Shown: positions 60,935-64,000 of the stretch, one piece after another
How the letters are laid out: every line of letters starts with the position of its first letter
Position numbering within the stretch: position 1 is the first letter of the stretch
Assembly: GCA_947561585.1 (NCBI GenBank)
Contig: CANNZV010002342.1
Span: 38,658 to 102,657 of the forward strand
Direction of reading: 5' to 3'
Length of the DNA: 64,000 nt
Origin: Caprella mutica
Taxonomy: Eukaryota; Arthropoda; Malacostraca; Amphipoda; Caprellidae
Notes under the pieces: model-generated
What the model was told of the DNA's origin: nothing
What the model saw: only the letters and a program-made list of their open reading frames with translations
Database searches by the model: none
Position numbers and translations under genes: made by a program

Positions 60935-61938
60935 AGGGCTCAATAACTAATAAAATAATTATGAAAAACTAAAATGGAAACTACTAAATTCCAATATTTT
61001 AATTTAAAACAGTGTAATACCAAATAATATAATTCAAAAACCACCAATTACTTGAAACATAATTAAGAAACGCATAATTAGAGAAACTCATAAAACGAGA
61101 AAAATAATAACTGGTATTATAATTCAAGGTATATGAATATGCAATAAATTAATTATAAAACTTTATTTCCAAAATTACAATTTATGAGTAATTTAATATA
61201 CAAACATTCAAAAAGTGATACAAAAATATAAGATACAATAATTGAAGAACGTATGAAATGAGGTAGAATAATTGGGAAACTCACAACTATAAATAATGTA
61301 TTAAGAAAACAACTAATTCACAAACACACAACTAACGATATAATTTTAAGCGCAAACGTATTACGCGCAATGAAAATAGCTCAACTTCAAATAGTCGCAA
61401 GATGAATAGTGCAATGTGGAATAGACGCAACGATGCCCCGCCCATCCTTTCTGTGCAGCTGCGCCAATCAGCGCTCGGTTCTTGCGACGTCATGGATCTT
61501 ATTTTCTTGACGTCATCAATGAATGGAACTAATAACCGAATGAGGACTTTTTTATCATCATTCAAAGTTTAAACCACTGTTCGTTTGATTTTATTAAATT
61601 ATAAACTAAAGTAATGAATATATAATTGTTTAACTCCAATTTTAATAAGTTGTACATGCTTTGAAAACAATAGATTGATAACCCCACGTAGTCTGAGTGT
61701 CTGATTATATAAGTATACTTTATTCTTTATGATCAAATATGTGGAACCTTCCTAACTGCCTATCTAGCTTAAATGAAATTTCGAATAAGGAATAATAGTC
61801 CCAGATTGTTTATATAACAGTTGAACTTAATAGTGCATAATACGTTATAATTACTAGATATAATATGTAGAATTTTCTTTTCAGATAATCGTGTTTTAAA
61901 CCCGTCGTTCGATCCCCGTGTTCAACTTCCCATACTTC
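60935..61938. other. AT-rich DNA containing a promoter-like cluster
   Basis: Mostly AT-rich. The G+C-rich patch at about 61430-61520 is listed separately. Near 61892 the string GTTCGATCCCC resembles a tRNA B box but has no matching A box. Confidence 0.4.
61436..61515. promoter_or_regulatory. promoter-like cluster: GC box, CCAAT box, two CRE-type sites
   Basis: Within 80 bp there is CCCCGCCC (61436-61443, Sp/KLF type), CCAAT in GCGCCAATCAGCG (61464-61468), CGACGTCA (61485-61492) and the perfect CREB palindrome TGACGTCA (61508-61515). CpG density is far above the surroundings. The target gene is not visible; the candidate exon at 59669 is on the plus strand upstream. A transposon end is an alternative. 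Confidence 0.4.
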
Positions 61939-64000
61939 CTTAGATAGGTAATTAGTTCGGTAAGTAGTTTGCATACATAGGTAGGCAGTTAAGTAAGTAG
62001 TTTGCTTAGGTAGGCAGTTCGGTATGTAGTTTGTAAAGGTAGACAGTTAAGTATGTAGTTTGCTTAGGAAGGTAGATAAGTATGAAGTTGGCTTAGGTAG
62101 GTAGTTTGCATAGATAGGTAGTTACTAGGTAGTTCGGCATGTAGTTTGCTTAGGTAGGTAGTTCTGTATGTAGTTTGCTTAGGTAGGTAGTTCTGTATGT
62201 AGTTTGCTTAGGTAGGTAGTTCTGTATGTAGTTTGCTTAGGAAGGTAGTTAAGTATGAAGTTTGCTTAGGTAGGTAGTTTGGTATGTAGTTTGCATAGAT
62301 AGGAGTTACTAGGTAGTTCGGCATGAAGTTTGCTTAGGTAGGTAGTTCTGTATGTAGTTTGCTTAGGTAGGTAGTTCTTTATGTAGTTTGCTTAGGTAGG
62401 TAGTTCGGCATGTAGTTTGCTTAGGTAGGTAGTTCTGTATGTAGTTTGCATAGATATGTAGTTACTAGGTAGTTCGGTATGCAGTTTGCTTAGGTAGGTA
62501 GTTCGGTATGTAGTTTGCTTAGGTAGGTAGTTCGGTGTGTAGTTTGCTTAGGTAGGTAGTTCGGTGTGTAGTTTGCTTAGGTAGGTAATTTGGTATATAG
62601 TTTGCTTAGGTAGGTAGTTTGGTATGTAGTTTGCTTAGGTAGGTAGTTCGGCATGTAGTTTGCTTAGATAGGTAGTTCTGTATGTAGTTTGCTTAGGTAG
62701 GTAGTTAAGTATGTAGTTTGCTTAGGTAGGAAGTTCGGTATGTAGTTTGCATAGATAGGTAGTTACTAGGTAGTTCGGTATGTAGTTTTCTTAGATAGGT
62801 AATTCGGTATGCAGTTTGCTTAGGTAGGTAGTTCGGTATGTAGTTTGCTTAGGTAGGTAGTTTGGTGTGTAGTTTGCTTAGGTAGGTAGTTCGGTGTGTA
62901 GTTTGCTTAGGTAGGTAGTTCTGTATGTAGTTTGCTTAGGTAGGTAGTTCGGCATGTAGTTTGCTTAGGTAGCTAGGTAGTTAAGTACCTATGTAGTTTG
63001 CTTAGGTAGGTAGTTCAGTAAGTAGTTTGCTTAGGTAGGTAGTTCAGTGTGTAGTTTGCTTAGGTAGGTAGTTCGGTGTGTAGTTTGCTTAGGTAGGTAG
63101 TTCGGTATGCAGTTTGCTTAGGTAGGTAGTTCGGTGTGTAGTTTGCTTAGGTAGGTAGTTCTGTATGTAGTTTGCTTAGGTAGGTAGTTCTGTATGTAGT
63201 TTGCTTAGGTAGGTAGTTCTGTATGTAGTTTGCTTAGGTAGGTAGTTCGGTATGTAGTTTGCTTAGGTAGGTAGTTCTGTATGTAGTTTGCTTAGGTAGG
63301 TAGTTCTGTATGTAGTTTGCTTAGGTAGGTAGTTATGTATGTAGTTTGCTTAGGTAGGTAGTTCGGTATGTAGTTTGCATAGGTAGGTAGTTCGGCATGT
63401 AGTTTGCTTAGGTAGGTAGTTCGGTATGTAGTTTGCATAGGTAGGTAGTTCGGCATGTAGTTTGCTTAGGTAGGTAGTTCTGTATGTAGTTTGCATAGAT
63501 AGGTAGTTACTAGGTAGTTCGGTATGCAGTTTGCTTAGGTAGGTAGTTCGGTATGTAGTTTGCTTAGGTAGGTAGTTCGGTGTGTAGTTTGCTTAGGTAG
63601 GTAGTTCGGTGTGTAGTTTGCTTAGGTAGGTAGTTCGGTGTGTAGTTTGCTTAGGTAGGTAGTTCGGTGTGTAGTTTGCTTAGGTAGGTAGTTCGGTGTG
63701 TAGTTTGCTTAGGTAGGTAGTTCGGTGTGTAGTTTGCTTAGGTAGGTAGTTCGGTGTGTAGTTTGCTTAGGTAGGTAGTTCGGTATGTAGTTTGCTTAGG
63801 TAGGTAGTTCGGTATGTAGTTTGCTTAGGTAGGTAGTTCTGTATGTAGTTTGCTTAGGTAGGTAGTTCGGTATGTAGTTTGCATTGGTAGGTAGTTACTA
63901 TGTAGTTCGGTATGTAGTTTGCTTTGGTAGGTAGTTCGGTATGTAGTTTGCTTAGGTAGGTAGTTCGGTGTGTAGTTTGCTTAGGTAGGTAGTTCAGTAT
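61939..64000. repeat. 29-bp array of about 70 copies, running off the right edge
   Basis: The unit TAGTTCGGTATGTAGTTTGC then TTAGGTAGG, with variants GTGTG, GCATG, CTGTATG and AAGTATG. An occasional longer variant contains TAGATAGGTAGTTACTAGG. The true length is unknown because the window ends inside it. The unit contains TTAGG but is not a (TTAGG)n telomeric array. Confidence 0.97.

Noticed and set aside
61939..64000. Telomeric or interstitial telomeric (TTAGG)n sequence
   Set aside because: TTAGG occurs once per 29-bp unit within a more complex repeat; there is no run of contiguous TTAGG.

Overview
This is a 64 kb stretch of AT-rich, gene-poor animal nuclear DNA. Introns, a receptor family typical of insects, many minisatellites and many small DNA transposons all point to an insect. 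A hemipteran such as a planthopper is a plausible guess, but that is inference and not shown by the sequence. There are no prokaryotic operons, no CRISPR arrays and no rRNA.

Only two protein genes can be supported well. On the minus strand, two exons (12825-14052 and 9876-10025), joined by a phase-1 intron of 2.8 kb, encode the start of a class C metabotropic-glutamate-like receptor, probably the mangetout (mtt/DmXR) type. They cover a signal peptide, an unusually long low-complexity extension of about 350 residues, and the beginning of the Venus-flytrap ligand-binding domain. The remaining exons must lie further left, probably beyond position 1. On the plus strand, 4849-6930 is an uninterrupted coding exon for a 693-residue protein. 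Its Ser/Arg-rich and Pro-rich tail is followed by four membrane segments, and the membrane part distantly resembles TMEM179. If the receptor continues leftward, this gene sits antisense inside a receptor intron.

From 14 kb to 64 kb no further full gene is visible. There are two exon-like islands with good splice sites (49284-49347, whose 3' splice site is present in four tandem copies, and 59669-59833, which is open and phase 0 at both ends). There are also possible regulatory patches at 44.4, 47.6-47.8, 58.4-59.1 and 61.4-61.5 kb. This stretch looks like large introns or intergenic DNA.

Repeats dominate the rest. Tandem arrays include units of 18 bp (1.84 kb), 31 bp (21.6 kb), 66 bp with higher-order structure (28.6-30.2 kb), 54 bp (32.4-33.4 kb), 30 bp with a hairpin in each unit (34.3-35.2 kb), 44 bp (40.7 kb), 66 bp (50.0-50.8 kb), 21 bp (57.2 kb), 17 bp (60.8 kb) and a 29-bp array running off the right edge (61.9-64.0 kb). 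Several of these stay open in one or more frames and give false long ORFs. Mobile elements include a family of about 540 bp flanked by TTAA (three copies, with a conserved central hairpin), a TTAA foldback element nested inside an element whose inverted ends are themselves made of short TTCGG-type repeats, a mariner-like MITE, a hAT-like MITE inserted in a TTAA element, and a palindromic MITE.
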